Assembly (NCBI RefSeq): GCF_020523965.1
Contig: NZ_JAJAPX010000001.1
Coordinates: forward strand, 930,001 to 994,000
Length of the DNA stretch: 64,000 bases
Origin: Neotamlana sargassicola
GTDB taxonomy: Bacteria; Bacteroidota; Bacteroidia; Flavobacteriales; Flavobacteriaceae
Reading direction: 5' to 3'
Below, one piece after another: positions 33,566-43,018 of the stretch. Positions within the stretch are counted from its first letter, which is position 1. Each line of letters starts with the position of its first letter. A program made the translations under genes and the position numbers. The notes beneath the pieces are model-generated. The model worked only from the letters and a program-made list of their open reading frames with translations, had not been told where the DNA came from and searched no databases.

Positions 33566-33997
33566 TTATTTATTCATATTTTTCATTTCGTCAATAAAAG
33601 TATCTAAATCAACACCAGCAGTAACCAGAGTTAAAGCTTTATCAACAATATATTTTACATTTTCTGGATGAAACCCTAAACCAACACCAATTTTTTTAAG
33701 TAAATTTTGTTCATCCTCATCCTTAATGGTATCAACATGTACCATTCTAGCCAAATCATACAAGCGCTCAAGGCGTAAATCGTAAGAATGCGGCGCATTA
33801 ATTGGGTGTTTTTTGTAGTCTTTTAAAATAGTTTCGTAATCAATCTCACTAATATTTAAATTACGAGCAAGTCTATCTAAAAACGCTTTTTCTTCTGGGG
33901 TAATAATACCATCATCCATAGCAACGCGAACAATAGCAGCGAAATGGTCTTCATTACGCTTTTTAAAACCACTATCAAATAAATCTGAAAACGACAT
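33566..33997 (-). CDS. TerB-like protein
   Basis: A 143-residue soluble helical protein with one TerB-type domain (about 15-125): AAIVRVAMDDGIITPEEKAFLDRLARNLNIS is the acidic paired-helix motif of the family. No J-domain is attached, unlike the TerB-DnaJ protein at 20153. Family members respond to metal or phage stress in other bacteria; here there is no ter operon nearby, so no role is assigned. The ATG at 33997 (MSFSDLF) is preferred to a TTG three codons upstream. Confidence 0.82.
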   Translation of the reverse strand: MSFSDLFDSGFKKRNEDHFAAIVRVAMDDGIITPEEKAFLDRLARNLNISEIDYETILKDYKKHPINAPHSYDLRLERLYDLARMVHVDTIKDEDEQNLLKKIGVGLGFHPENVKYIVDKALTLVTAGVDLDTFIDEMKNMNK

Positions 33998-34066
33998 AAG
34001 TATCAATTTTTTAAGTGTTGCAAACCTACATATTTTTTTAATAAATTAACTTAAAAATTTAAAAAT

Positions 34067-34162
34067 TTGGGCGTTCCTAACGGGCGGGCTTTCGCTACTC
34101 GCTGCCTCCTGCGTCGGCGAGCTCAAACATACCGCTCAATCCCTAACGCGGGTTCAGCCCAA
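34067..34162. repeat. Dispersed intergenic repeat element, copy 2
   Basis: About 96 bp between the TerB-like gene and mfd. It begins TTGGGCGTT and ends AACGC followed by GCCCAA, giving split terminal inverted repeats. It has an internal CTCGC/GCGAG stem (34098-34102, 34117-34121) and the shared block CAATCCCTAACGC. It corresponds to 12206-12301; the hairpin loops differ. Confidence 0.7.
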
Positions 34163-34212
34163 TAAACTTTGCAATTTAATGCAGTATATTACTAAAAATA
34201 AAGTGCATACCT

Positions 34213-34220
34213 TATCTTTG
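34213..34220 (+). promoter_or_regulatory. -7 box of mfd
   Basis: TATCTTTG (TAnnTTTG), 21 bp before the GTG start at 34242. Confidence 0.6.
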
Positions 34221-34241
34221 CAACTTTAAAAACAAAATTAG

Positions 34242-37200
34242 GTGAGTAAAACCCATATCTCTCAAACCTATTTACAGGATTTGCAAACGCATAATCTGCA
34301 AGACGCCCTATCCCAAAACCAAACAAAAACACATATAAAAGGCCTAGTAGGGTCATCGTTATCCTTTGTTTTAGCCAATGCGTTTAAACAAGCAAACAAG
34401 CCATTTTTATTGGTGTTCGAAGATAAAGAAGAAGCCGCACATTACCTTAACGATTTCGAGCAACTCTGCGATAAAACCAATGTGCTTTTTTATCCAGGTA
34501 GTTACCGCAGACCTTACGAAATAGAAGAAACCGATAATGCCAATGTATTATTACGTGCCGAGGTTTTAAACCGTATAAACTCGCAAAAAAAACCAGCGTT
34601 AATAGTTACTTATCCCGATGCACTTTTCGAGCAAGTAGTAACCCGAAAAGAGTTAGAGCGTAATACTTTAAAAATAGCTGTAAGCGATAATATTTCTTTA
34701 GATTTTGTAAACGAAGTTCTTTTCGAGTACAAATTTAAACGTGTAGATTTTGTAACCGAACCTGGCGAATTTTCAGTGCGCGGTGGTATAGTAGACGTGT
34801 TTTCGTTTAGTAACGACGAGCCTTACCGTATCGAGTTTTTTGGCGATGAAGTCGACACCATTCGTACCTTCGATGTAGAAACGCAGTTATCCATAAATCA
34901 GTTAAAAAAAATCAATATTATTCCCAATGTGGCGAATAAAATGATTGAGGAAAAACGCCAAAGTTTCCTAAAATATATTGCACAAAAAACAGTAATTGGT
35001 ATAAAAAATGCCGATTTACTATTTTCAAGAATAGACGATTTTTACTCCAAAGCCCAAGAAGCATTTGCTGGACTTTCATCCGATATAAAACACGCTAAAC
35101 CCAACGAGTTGTTTTGCGATTCTGCATTACTAAAAAAGCAATTGCTAGATTTTTCAATTGTCGAGTTTGGTAATGCATCGGTTATGTTAAGCCAAATTGA
35201 AACTTCAAAAAATACACTTTTAGAGTTTAACACCACACCGCAACCATCGTTTAATAAACAGTTTAATTTACTTATTGAAGATTTAAACAGCAATCACAAT
35301 AAAGGTTACACTAATTACATAGCTTGTGTAAGCGAGCAACAAGCCAAACGTTTTCACGATATTTTCGACGATTCAAACCTTGAAGTTAGTCCGTATAACA
35401 CCATAATTTTATCGCTTCATCAAGGGTTTGTCGATCATCAAAATAAAATAGTTTGCTACACCGATCATGAAATTTTTGAACGCTATCATAAATTTCACAT
35501 TAAAAATGGCTACGCAAAAAAACAAGCCATAAGTTTAAAAGAGCTTACTAATTTAGAAATTGGCGATTACGTAACACACATCGATCATGGAGTTGGGCGT
35601 TTTGGTGGCTTACAAAAAATAGATGTAGAAGGCAACAAGCAAGAAGCTATAAAACTGGTGTATGGCGAGCGCGATGTATTGTATTTAAGCATTCACTCTT
35701 TACACAAAATAACCAAGTTTAATGGTAAAGACGGCAAACCACCTAAAATTTACAAATTAGGTAGCACCGCCTGGAAAAAGCTCAAACAAAAAACTAAAGC
35801 ACGAGTTAAACACGTGGCGTTTAACTTAATAAAACTTTACGCAAAACGTAAAACCGAAAAAGGGTTTCAATACCAACCCGATAGTTATTTACAACACGAA
35901 CTAGAAGCCTCATTTATTTACGAAGATACGCCAGACCAAAGTAGCGCAACGGCCGATATTAAAGCCGATATGGAAAGCGAACGCCCAATGGACAGACTTG
36001 TTTGTGGCGATGTTGGTTTTGGTAAAACCGAAGTAGCCATTCGTGCTGCTTTTAAAGCTGTAGATAACGGCAAACAAGTGGCTGTTTTGGTGCCAACAAC
36101 AATTTTAGCATACCAGCATGCGCGAACGTTTAGAAAACGTTTAGAAGATTTCCCTGTAACCGTAGATTACGTGAATCGTTTTAGAACCGCCAAACAAAAA
36201 CGCGAAACTTTAGAACAGTTAGAAAAAGGCGCTGTCGATATTATTATTGGTACACACCAATTGGTAAATAAAAACGTAAAGTTTAAAGATTTAGGGCTTT
36301 TAATTGTAGACGAAGAACAAAAATTTGGAGTAGCAGTAAAAGAAAAGCTAAAAACCATAAAAGAAAACGTAGATGTATTAACGCTTACCGCAACACCAAT
36401 ACCTCGAACGCTTCAGTTTAGTTTAATGGCGGCGCGCGATTTATCGGTAATTACAACGCCACCGCCAAATCGTTATCCTATAGAAAGTCATGTTATTCGC
36501 TTTAACGAAGAAACTATTCGCGATGCAGTAAGTTATGAGATAGAACGTGGTGGGCAAATTTTCTTCATTCACAATCGTATAGAAAATATTAAAGAAGTTG
36601 CTGGCATGATTCAGCGTTTAGTTCCCGATGCGAAAGTGGCTGTTGGCCATGGGCAAATGGATGGAAAAAAACTCGAAGAGCTTATGCTTCAATTTATGGA
36701 TGGCGCTTTCGATGTGTTGGTAAGTACAACTATTATTGAAAGCGGATTAGATGTGCCAAACGCCAATACCATTTTTATAAACAATGCCAATAATTTTGGG
36801 CTGAGCGATTTACACCAAATGCGCGGTAGAGTAGGGCGAAGCAATAAAAAAGCATTTTGTTATTTTATTACACCAGAATATTCGGCAATGACCGAAGATG
36901 CTAGAAAACGAATTACAGCCTTAGCGCAATTTACAGAACTGGGTAGCGGTTTTAATATCGCAATGAAAGATCTTGAAATTCGTGGTGCGGGCGATTTACT
37001 TGGTGGAGAACAAAGCGGATTTATTAACGAAATAGGTTTCGATACCTATCAAAAAATATTAAGCGAAGCTATTGATGAGCTTAAAGAAAACGAGTTTAAA
37101 GATTTGTATGATGAACCCGAAGAAAATAAGGTTTATGTAAAAGATGTAACCATCGATACCGATTTCGAGCTCCTTTTTCCAGATAGTTACGTAAATAATA

Positions 37201-37601
37201 TTGCAGAGCGTTTAAGTTTATACACTCAACTTAACGAGTTAAAAACAGATGAGGAATTGCAAAAGTTTGAAGCTAACTTAATAGATAGATTTGGTGAATT
37301 ACCAGAACAAGTGACCGATTTGTTAAACAGTGTCCAAATAAAGTGGTTAGCAACCAAAATTGGTTTCGAAAAAATAATAATGAAACAAGGCAAGCTTATA
37401 GGTTATTTTGTTACCGATCAGCAAAGTAGTTTTTATCAAAGTACTAATTTTACCAAAGTGTTACAATTTGTACAAAAACACCCCGAAGCTTGTAAGATGA
37501 AAGAAAAACAAACCCGAAACGGATTGCGATTGTTGCTTACTTTTAGTAACATAAAAACCGTAAAACAAGCCTTAAATGCTTTAAAACCCATTGTGGCTTA
37601 A
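34242..37601 (+). CDS. mfd: Transcription-repair coupling factor
   Basis: Removes RNA polymerase stalled at DNA damage and recruits UvrA. 1119 residues. UvrB-like N-domain (about 1-340), RNA-polymerase-interacting CarD-like domain (about 445-545, IGDYVTHIDHGVGRFGGLQKI), RecG-type translocase with Walker A GDVGFGKTE, DEEQ box (LLIVDEEQKFG), LTLTATPIPRTL, QMRGRVGRS, and the C-terminal TRCF domain. The start is GTG: the codon before it is an in-frame TAG (34239-34241), so no longer form exists. Confidence 0.97.
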   Translation: MSKTHISQTYLQDLQTHNLQDALSQNQTKTHIKGLVGSSLSFVLANAFKQANKPFLLVFEDKEEAAHYLNDFEQLCDKTNVLFYPGSYRRPYEIEETDNANVLLRAEVLNRINSQKKPALIVTYPDALFEQVVTRKELERNTLKIAVSDNISLDFVNEVLFEYKFKRVDFVTEPGEFSVRGGIVDVFSFSNDEPYRIEFFGDEVDTIRTFDVETQLSINQLKKINIIPNVANKMIEEKRQSFLKYIAQKTVIGIKNADLLFSRIDDFYSKAQEAFAGLSSDIKHAKPNELFCDSALLKKQLLDFSIVEFGNASVMLSQIETSKNTLLEFNTTPQPSFNKQFNLLIEDLNSNHNKGYTNYIACVSEQQAKRFHDIFDDSNLEVSPYNTIILSLHQGFVDHQNKIVCYTDHEIFERYHKFHIKNGYAKKQAISLKELTNLEIGDYVTHIDHGVGRFGGLQKIDVEGNKQEAIKLVYGERDVLYLSIHSLHKITKFNGKDGKPPKIYKLGSTAWKKLKQKTKARVKHVAFNLIKLYAKRKTEKGFQYQPDSYLQHELEASFIYEDTPDQSSATADIKADMESERPMDRLVCGDVGFGKTEVAIRAAFKAVDNGKQVAVLVPTTILAYQHARTFRKRLEDFPVTVDYVNRFRTAKQKRETLEQLEKGAVDIIIGTHQLVNKNVKFKDLGLLIVDEEQKFGVAVKEKLKTIKENVDVLTLTATPIPRTLQFSLMAARDLSVITTPPPNRYPIESHVIRFNEETIRDAVSYEIERGGQIFFIHNRIENIKEVAGMIQRLVPDAKVAVGHGQMDGKKLEELMLQFMDGAFDVLVSTTIIESGLDVPNANTIFINNANNFGLSDLHQMRGRVGRSNKKAFCYFITPEYSAMTEDARKRITALAQFTELGSGFNIAMKDLEIRGAGDLLGGEQSGFINEIGFDTYQKILSEAIDELKENEFKDLYDEPEENKVYVKDVTIDTDFELLFPDSYVNNIAERLSLYTQLNELKTDEELQKFEANLIDRFGELPEQVTDLLNSVQIKWLATKIGFEKIIMKQGKLIGYFVTDQQSSFYQSTNFTKVLQFVQKHPEACKMKEKQTRNGLRLLLTFSNIKTVKQALNALKPIVA

Positions 37602-37633
37602 TAATTGTAAACATTAAACAAAGCTAAGTTTAA

Positions 37634-38962
37634 ATGAAACGCATACTATTTATAACTCTTTTTTTACCCGCAATTTTAATTGCACAACACTCTGTAAAAG
37701 GTGTATTTTCGCCAGCAGGCGAATTTCGTGCTACTATTTTGTATAAAGTAACACCAACAGTGTCGAAATACGTTGCTAGTTACGAGTTGGAAAAAGATGG
37801 TTCGTTTAATATAAAACTAGATTCTACGGTAACTAAAGGCATGTATCGATTGGTGTATGCCATTCCGCAAGAAGATTACAATTTCGATATTATTTACAAC
37901 GGAAAGGAAGATATTGAGTTAACCTTTAATTCTGAAACAGGTGTAACTTTTGTAAAATCTGTTGAAAACAAGTTGCTGGCATCATACACCAATAGCATGT
38001 CAATGATTACGCAAAGCTTAAGCAATTATTATGGCAGTAATAGTAAGGATACTTTAGCTTTAAAAGCTATTTTTAAAACTCAAAAAGAGACACAGGCTAA
38101 TTTTGAAAAAGCGGCTCAAAACACCATTGCGTTACATTTTATTAAAGCCAATAAACCGTATATACCAACAAAAGTTGAAGATGTAAAGACTTATATCGGC
38201 AATTTAAGAAAGCATTATTTCGATAATATCGACTTTACTAATACAACGTTGCAAAGCTCTAATTTTTTAGACGAAAAAATGCTTAATTACGTTTTTGGTA
38301 TAAGCGACGAAACCAAAGACGATGTTACTAATTACAAACAAAACATTAGCATATTTTGTAAAGCCATGCAAAAAGTGCCCATAAAAACTAAACGTATTAT
38401 GTTGGTAGATTTATGGCAGCAAATGGTAGATTTAGGCTTGGAACCGGTGGCAAATTACATTTCGGAGAATTATTTAATGGATATTGCCGTAGAGCTTAAC
38501 GATCAAGAGCTTTTACATAATTTAATTTTGTATAAAAATTTATCGAATGGTAGTGTAGCACCAGACTTTTCAATTGAGTTTAAAAAAGAAAATACAGTAA
38601 CTACCAAAAAGTTAAGCGAATTAAAGCTGGCCGAAAATTATATTATTGTGTTTTGGAGCAGTGGCTGTTCGCATTGTTTAGAGGAAATTCCAGAGTTACA
38701 CAAATTCGTTAATACTTTCCAAAAAGGTAAATTAAAAGTGATTGCTATTGGTTTAGAAGACCAAATTTACGGTTGGAAAACGCTAACCTACGATTACCCC
38801 GAGTTTATTCATGTTTATGGTGAAGGTAAATGGGATAATCAAATAGGAAACGACTACAATGTTACAGCAACTCCAACTTATTTTGTGCTCGATAAGAATA
38901 AAAAAATCATAGTAAAACCAGAAAATTTCGAGGCATTAAAAGATTTTTTTGAGGCAGAATAG
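37634..38962 (+). CDS. TlpA-like thioredoxin lipoprotein/periplasmic protein
   Basis: A 442-residue exported protein with a signal peptide (1-18, ending LIAQ). The N-terminal part (about 20-120) is a small beta domain like DUF4369; a helical middle follows; the C-terminal thioredoxin/AhpC-TSA domain (about 310-442) carries the CxxC site in WSSGCSHCLEEIPEL and the cis-Pro region VTATPTYFVLDK. This fusion is common in Bacteroidota. It probably acts in periplasmic disulfide reduction. It begins 32 bp after mfd. Confidence 0.88.
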   Translation: MKRILFITLFLPAILIAQHSVKGVFSPAGEFRATILYKVTPTVSKYVASYELEKDGSFNIKLDSTVTKGMYRLVYAIPQEDYNFDIIYNGKEDIELTFNSETGVTFVKSVENKLLASYTNSMSMITQSLSNYYGSNSKDTLALKAIFKTQKETQANFEKAAQNTIALHFIKANKPYIPTKVEDVKTYIGNLRKHYFDNIDFTNTTLQSSNFLDEKMLNYVFGISDETKDDVTNYKQNISIFCKAMQKVPIKTKRIMLVDLWQQMVDLGLEPVANYISENYLMDIAVELNDQELLHNLILYKNLSNGSVAPDFSIEFKKENTVTTKKLSELKLAENYIIVFWSSGCSHCLEEIPELHKFVNTFQKGKLKVIAIGLEDQIYGWKTLTYDYPEFIHVYGEGKWDNQIGNDYNVTATPTYFVLDKNKKIIVKPENFEALKDFFEAE

Positions 38963-39069
38963 TTTTTCTGCTTTAAAAATGCCAGAGCGCAAACAATAGT
39001 TTGTATTTAAATAAGTCTTCATCAGTATTGCCTTAAAAATATCAGAATAATAAATCTTATTTTAGTGAT

Positions 39070-39429
39070 ATGGCAAAACACAACGAATTAGGGAATAAAG
39101 GCGAGCAAATGGCGGTAGATTTTTTAATTGAAAACAACTACGCTATTTTAGAACGCAATTACCGTTTTAATAAAGCTGAAGTCGATATTATTGCCCAAAA
39201 AGAAGATATTCTTGCCATAATTGAAGTTAAAACCCGCTCTACTACCGATTTTGGGAATCCGCAAGATTTTGTAAAACCTAAACAAATAAATAACCTAGTT
39301 AAAGCAGTTGATGAATATGTTACAATAAACGAATTAGATGTAGAAGTTCGTTTTGATATAATAGCGATTGTTAAAGAAGGAAAACAATTTAAATTAGAGC
39401 ATTTAGAAGATGCTTTTTATCATTTTTAA
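39070..39429 (+). CDS. YraN/UPF0102 endonuclease-like protein
   Basis: A 119-residue protein of the restriction-endonuclease-like fold. The signature is complete: GNKGEQMAVDFLIENNY, LERNYRF, the PD-ExK site in EVDIIAQKEDILAIIEVKTRS, and a conserved tail. Its cellular role is not firmly known. It appears to be transcribed alone. Confidence 0.92.
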   Translation: MAKHNELGNKGEQMAVDFLIENNYAILERNYRFNKAEVDIIAQKEDILAIIEVKTRSTTDFGNPQDFVKPKQINNLVKAVDEYVTINELDVEVRFDIIAIVKEGKQFKLEHLEDAFYHF

Positions 39430-39513
39430 TAATGATATCTATAAATTAATTGCTCAATTTTCACCGCCTTGTTCAAGTTTTGTAACCTAATTAAGCTTTG
39501 TGTTAAAAAAACA

Positions 39514-39565
39514 TCGAAGCACCTAAAAAAACATTAAAATTATGTTTTAAAATTAGGTGCTTCGA
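39514..39565 (-). terminator. Long terminator of the arsenic-response operon
   Basis: TCGAAGCACCTAA (39514-39526) pairs with TTAGGTGCTTCGA (39553-39565), with an inner AAACAT/ATGTTT stem. Read on the minus strand it is followed by a T-run (TGTTTTTTT), so it ends the arsR operon. Confidence 0.85.
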
Positions 39566-39589
39566 AGAATTCTTATTTAAATGGATTTG

Positions 39590-40207
39590 CTAAATATTAG
39601 CAAAAATATATTTCATTTCGGTAGCGATTTGTAAGCTACGTTCGGCATAAACTTTAGTTTGCTCTGGTGTTCCGTCTGATGCTTTTGGATCTTCATAGGT
39701 AATAGCAATACGTTTATCGCAACCAGCTACAAACGGGCAGCCACCATCGGCAGACGAGCAGGTCATTATGGCTGCAAAGTCGCTTTCAGGATTAAAAACA
39801 TCACTATAAATTTTAGAAAAAGCAATAACGGCAGGATTGTTTTTAGCGTATTTTATGGCATAAACAGGATTGTCGCTATCAGATAATTTTAAAACTTGAA
39901 AACCTTGATTTTGTAATGTTTCACCAACTTTTGGGAACATAGCCGTGGTTTCTGTTCCACCAGAATAACAAGTTACATTATCAATATTAAAAAAAGTAGC
40001 CATAGCTTGCGCCCAAATTTGGGTTAAATGGCTTCGGCGAGAATTGTGCGTACAAATAAAATTAATATTAATTGGTGCTTTGGCTTCAATTTTGGCCTTA
40101 ATATATTCGGTTAACGGATTTAAAACGGCTTTTCTTTCTTCAGAAATTGTATCAGTGTTTAATGAAACTATGGTTTGGTTAATAGTTTCAAAAAGGGGTG
40201 TTTTCAT
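39590..40207 (-). CDS. ArsC-like arsenate reductase / low-molecular-weight phosphatase
   Basis: A 205-residue protein of the low-molecular-weight tyrosine phosphatase fold. The P-loop is CTHNSRRS (Cys52 to Ser59) and the Asp-Pro of the general acid is in YEDPKASDGT (Asp173). Three further cysteines lie in CSSADGGCPFVAGC (Cys150, 157, 163), fitting the redox relay of thioredoxin-coupled ArsC. An N-terminal extension of about 45 residues precedes the core. It is the third gene after arsR and the DUF6428 gene, which supports arsenate as substrate. Confidence 0.85.
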   Translation of the reverse strand: MKTPLFETINQTIVSLNTDTISEERKAVLNPLTEYIKAKIEAKAPININFICTHNSRRSHLTQIWAQAMATFFNIDNVTCYSGGTETTAMFPKVGETLQNQGFQVLKLSDSDNPVYAIKYAKNNPAVIAFSKIYSDVFNPESDFAAIMTCSSADGGCPFVAGCDKRIAITYEDPKASDGTPEQTKVYAERSLQIATEMKYIFANI

Positions 40208-40252
40208 GGTGTTTAAATTAAATATATCTTTTTTTGAATGATAAATTTATGC

Positions 40253-40753
40253 TTAACAGCAGTTTCCATCTGGAGAACAACAAGGTTCGTTGCTTGTATT
40301 TTCTAAAACAGGAGCTTCTTCTGGTACTCCGCAAATACCTTTTGCTTTACAATCGGTTTTTTCTACGGCTAACTTAAAAATGATATTATTGTTTCGTATT
40401 TCAAAATCGTTAACAAATAGTTGTGCTGTATGAAAATTAGCGTTGCTATATTCAAATTTTACTTCCGCATTGGCTTCATACGATTTTAGTTTTCCAACTT
40501 TATTTAAAATGCCTAAAGCTTTTAAAACAGTCATATATTCCGTTTTTCCTAATTCACTAGGGCTTTCCCAAAGCTGAATTACGGTTTCTTTCCAAGCATC
40601 GGTTTGTGCACCACAGTCCACAGATTCGATAGTAACATGTTTAACTTCGGTGATATGATAATTTGCGCCAACTAATAAATTTGGAGCATATTCAAATAGT
40701 AAACTTTTATTTTTATTTTGATTTAAAACGTTTAATAACTCTTGTGTTTTCAT
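40253..40753 (-). CDS. DUF6428-type Cys-tailed protein of the arsenic operon
   Basis: A 166-residue cytoplasmic protein. The body (1-125) reads as mixed alpha/beta and resembles DUF6428 proteins, which I recall from arsenic loci of Flavobacteriia. The tail has two cysteine groups, DCKAKGICG and EPCCSPDGNCC, good candidates for soft-metal or arsenite binding. It lies between arsR and the ArsC-like gene in one operon (gaps about 45 bp). The biochemical role is unknown. Confidence 0.75.
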   Translation of the reverse strand: MKTQELLNVLNQNKNKSLLFEYAPNLLVGANYHITEVKHVTIESVDCGAQTDAWKETVIQLWESPSELGKTEYMTVLKALGILNKVGKLKSYEANAEVKFEYSNANFHTAQLFVNDFEIRNNNIIFKLAVEKTDCKAKGICGVPEEAPVLENTSNEPCCSPDGNCC

Positions 40754-40797
40754 GATTTTACTATTTAAAAGTTAAGTTGCATTTTAATGAGTATGAT

Positions 40798-41121
40798 TTA
40801 ACAACAATTGGATTTTGTGTTGTTAAAAAACAGGTTTAAATGTTGTTGAATTTCGTTCCAACGTTCTACGTTTATGCAATAACACATGCTTTTACCTTCA
40901 ATTTCTCCTTTTAATAGGCCAATACTTTTAAGCTCTTTTAAATGTTGCGAAATGGTGGCTTGTGCTAAACCAATTTCGTCTACCAAGTCACTGCAAATAC
41001 ATGAATTTTGATTGCCTATATATTGAAGAATAGCTACTCTGGCAGGATGCCCAAGAACTTTAAAAAATTGTGCTAAGTCGTTTTGTTTGGTGGTGAAAAT
41101 GTCTGATTTTGTAATGCCCAT
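40798..41121 (-). CDS. arsR: ArsR/SmtB-family arsenic-responsive repressor
   Basis: A 107-residue winged-helix repressor. Core HTH: CICSDLVDEIGLAQATISQHLKELK. The metal site is Cys41-Ile-Cys43 at the start of the recognition region, matching the CxC of As(III)-sensing ArsR. An extra CC ends the protein (residues 106-107) and a Cys80-Tyr-Cys82 pair is nearby. First gene of the operon with DUF6428 and ArsC-like genes. Confidence 0.92.
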   Translation of the reverse strand: MGITKSDIFTTKQNDLAQFFKVLGHPARVAILQYIGNQNSCICSDLVDEIGLAQATISQHLKELKSIGLLKGEIEGKSMCYCINVERWNEIQQHLNLFFNNTKSNCC

Positions 41122-41137
41122 AATTTTGTTTAGTTGT

Positions 41138-41149
41138 ATATTGCAATAT
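41138..41149. promoter_or_regulatory. Palindrome upstream of arsR, candidate operator
   Basis: ATATTGCAATAT is a perfect 12-bp palindrome 17 bp before the arsR ATG. It overlaps a near-match to a minus-strand -7 box (TAATATTG, one mismatch). Self-repression by ArsR is expected for the family. Confidence 0.5.
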
Positions 41150-41169
41150 TACGATGATAAATTGAATTA

Positions 41170-41201
41170 AAAAAGTCAAAATGCTTAAATTTTGACTTTT
41201 T
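41170..41201 (-). terminator. Terminator after the TM2 gene
   Basis: AAAAAGTCAAAA (41170-41181) pairs with TTTTGACTTTTT (41190-41201); on the minus strand it lies just past the TM2 stop and is followed by T-rich sequence. Confidence 0.8.
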
Positions 41202-41217
41202 AAATATATTTTAACGC

Positions 41218-41646
41218 TTAAAACCAGCCTTTTTTACCTATTTGGTAGGTGTTGTAAAACTCGTCGTCGGATTTTGTTAAATAAATAATGCCTTCAATAA
41301 AAGGTACAATTCCTGCTAATCCACATGTTACGAATGTAAGAACTATTTGAATAATTCCTTCTTTATTGTATCCAAGTATAAACTTATGAATTCCTAGAGA
41401 GCCTATAACAATAGCCAATATACCAGCTAATACTTTTTTGTTTTCTCCAGTTACCTCGTTAAAAGTTTCTTTGGCGTTGTTTGCGAACTCCGATGCTGTT
41501 TCTTTAGCATCATCTGCAAATTCCTTTGCTTTCTCTTTGGCTTCCCCAGCAAATTCTTCGGCTTTACCGGCCGCTTTTTTTGCGCCATCTTTGGCGTCGT
41601 CTAACATTTCGTTTAGGTCGTCGCTTAAATTTTTTTCATCAGACAT
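41218..41646 (-). CDS. TM2-domain membrane protein with helical N-terminus
   Basis: A 142-residue protein. Residues 1-70 are an Ala/Lys/Glu-rich amphipathic helix with repeats of the form KAKEFADDAKETASEFANNAK, like YtxH or LEA-type stress proteins. Residues 75-140 form a TM2 domain of two helices (AGILAIVIGSLGIHKFILGYNKEG and VLTFVTCGLAGIVPFIEGIIYL). The role of TM2 proteins is unknown. It stands alone between two gene-sized gaps. Confidence 0.85.
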   Translation of the reverse strand: MSDEKNLSDDLNEMLDDAKDGAKKAAGKAEEFAGEAKEKAKEFADDAKETASEFANNAKETFNEVTGENKKVLAGILAIVIGSLGIHKFILGYNKEGIIQIVLTFVTCGLAGIVPFIEGIIYLTKSDDEFYNTYQIGKKGWF

Positions 41647-41744
41647 GATTAGTGTGTATTTTGTAATTGATTAGTGCTTAAATTTAGTAAAAAATTTAAA
41701 CCAGTTGTATTAGTTTGTAGTTGTTATTGCAATTTTGTTACAAT

Positions 41745-42509
41745 TTATCGAATAAATAACAGTATACCAGCAATAGCGGTAATTATTAAAATAAACTTTC
41801 TGTAGTTTACATTCGAAATAAGTTTAACAATATAAGCTCCTGTAAAAAATCCTATTATTGAGGCAGGAATGAGTACCGAATTTAAAACCAATGTTTTAAC
41901 TGTAACGGTTTCCCAAACAAAAATGTGAAACGGTAATTTAAATAGGTTTATTAAAAAAAATAACCAAGCTGCAGTGCCAATAAATTCATTTTTTTTAAAT
42001 CTTATAGCTAAAAAATACACATTAGAAATGGGGCCTGCCAAATTACCAACCATTGTAGTAAAACCTGTTAAAAACCCCATGATTGCCGAGAAAAATTTAT
42101 TGTTTGGCATATTGTTGGTTTGCAACCGCTCTGTAAAAAGCATGATGCCAACAGATATTAAAACAATGATTGCCATAAGGCGTTTAAAAACCATTTCGGA
42201 AATATCGTTACCAACCCAAACACCAACTAAAACACCAACAATCATCCAGGGAATTAGCTTTTTTATAATACTCCAATTGGCATGTTGATTGTAATAGGTT
42301 ACGGCTAAGATATCGGCAATAATTAGCATGGGAAGTAAAACGCCTGTCGAGGCCTTTTCGCCAAAAACAAAGGCCATAATTATTACAATAAATATGCTTA
42401 TGCCTTTTAATCCTGCTTTTGAAACGCCTAAAATAAACACGGCAAAACTAATGGCTAGCCATTGTAAAGTAGATAAATTATACGATTCTAAAATTTCGAT
42501 GTAAGTCAA
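41745..42509 (-). CDS. TauE/SafE-family permease
   Basis: A 254-residue inner-membrane protein with eight predicted helices and the family repeats, including ILGVSKAGLKG near the N-terminus and FLTGFTTMVGNLAGP in the second half. TauE/SafE proteins export sulfite, sulfoacetate or other anions; the substrate here is unknown. It may share a transcript with the acetyltransferase 32 bp upstream. Confidence 0.9.
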   Translation of the reverse strand: MTYIEILESYNLSTLQWLAISFAVFILGVSKAGLKGISIFIVIIMAFVFGEKASTGVLLPMLIIADILAVTYYNQHANWSIIKKLIPWMIVGVLVGVWVGNDISEMVFKRLMAIIVLISVGIMLFTERLQTNNMPNNKFFSAIMGFLTGFTTMVGNLAGPISNVYFLAIRFKKNEFIGTAAWLFFLINLFKLPFHIFVWETVTVKTLVLNSVLIPASIIGFFTGAYIVKLISNVNYRKFILIITAIAGILLFIR

Positions 42510-42541
42510 TATATGTTGTTTAAGAAAAAGATTAATAACGA

Positions 42542-42994
42542 TTAAAGTTGAAGTTTTAAGCCTTCATGCGATGCCGTAAAACCTAATTTTTCGTAAAATT
42601 TTATGGCTTCGGGGCGTTTTTTATCAGAGGTGAGTTGTATTAAAACAGCGCCTTGTTCTTTAGCGCGATTTATGGCCCATTCGAACATGGTTTTTCCATA
42701 ACCTTTACCGCGATATTCTTTTTTTATGTGCACCGATTCTATTTGCGCGCGCAAGCTTCCTAAGCGGTTTAAATATTGCAAAAAGGTAAGTTGAAGTGTT
42801 CCTATTATTTCGTTTAACTCGTTAACTACAACTATAAGTTCTTGGTTTTTGTCTTCATTTATCCGTTTAAAAGCATCGGTATAAACTTTGGGTAAAGGGT
42901 TTTCGAAACGTTCGCGAGTTTTGCCTAACTTGTCGTCGGCAAACATAGCAATTATTGAAGGTAAATCTTCTAAAGTAGCTTTTCTAAAAATCAT
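42542..42994 (-). CDS. GNAT-family N-acetyltransferase
   Basis: A 150-residue GNAT enzyme. Acetyl-CoA loop in HIKKEYRGKGYGKTMFEWAINRAKEQG, followed by LTSDKKRPEAIKFYEKLGFTASHEGLKL. The acceptor is not predictable. It is part of a minus-strand run with a DUF4286 protein, a second GNAT and a TPR protein (gaps 24, 2 and 2 bp). Confidence 0.88.
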   Translation of the reverse strand: MIFRKATLEDLPSIIAMFADDKLGKTRERFENPLPKVYTDAFKRINEDKNQELIVVVNELNEIIGTLQLTFLQYLNRLGSLRAQIESVHIKKEYRGKGYGKTMFEWAINRAKEQGAVLIQLTSDKKRPEAIKFYEKLGFTASHEGLKLQL

Positions 42995-43018
42995 AGTTTT
43001 TACGATTGATTCTTATAT

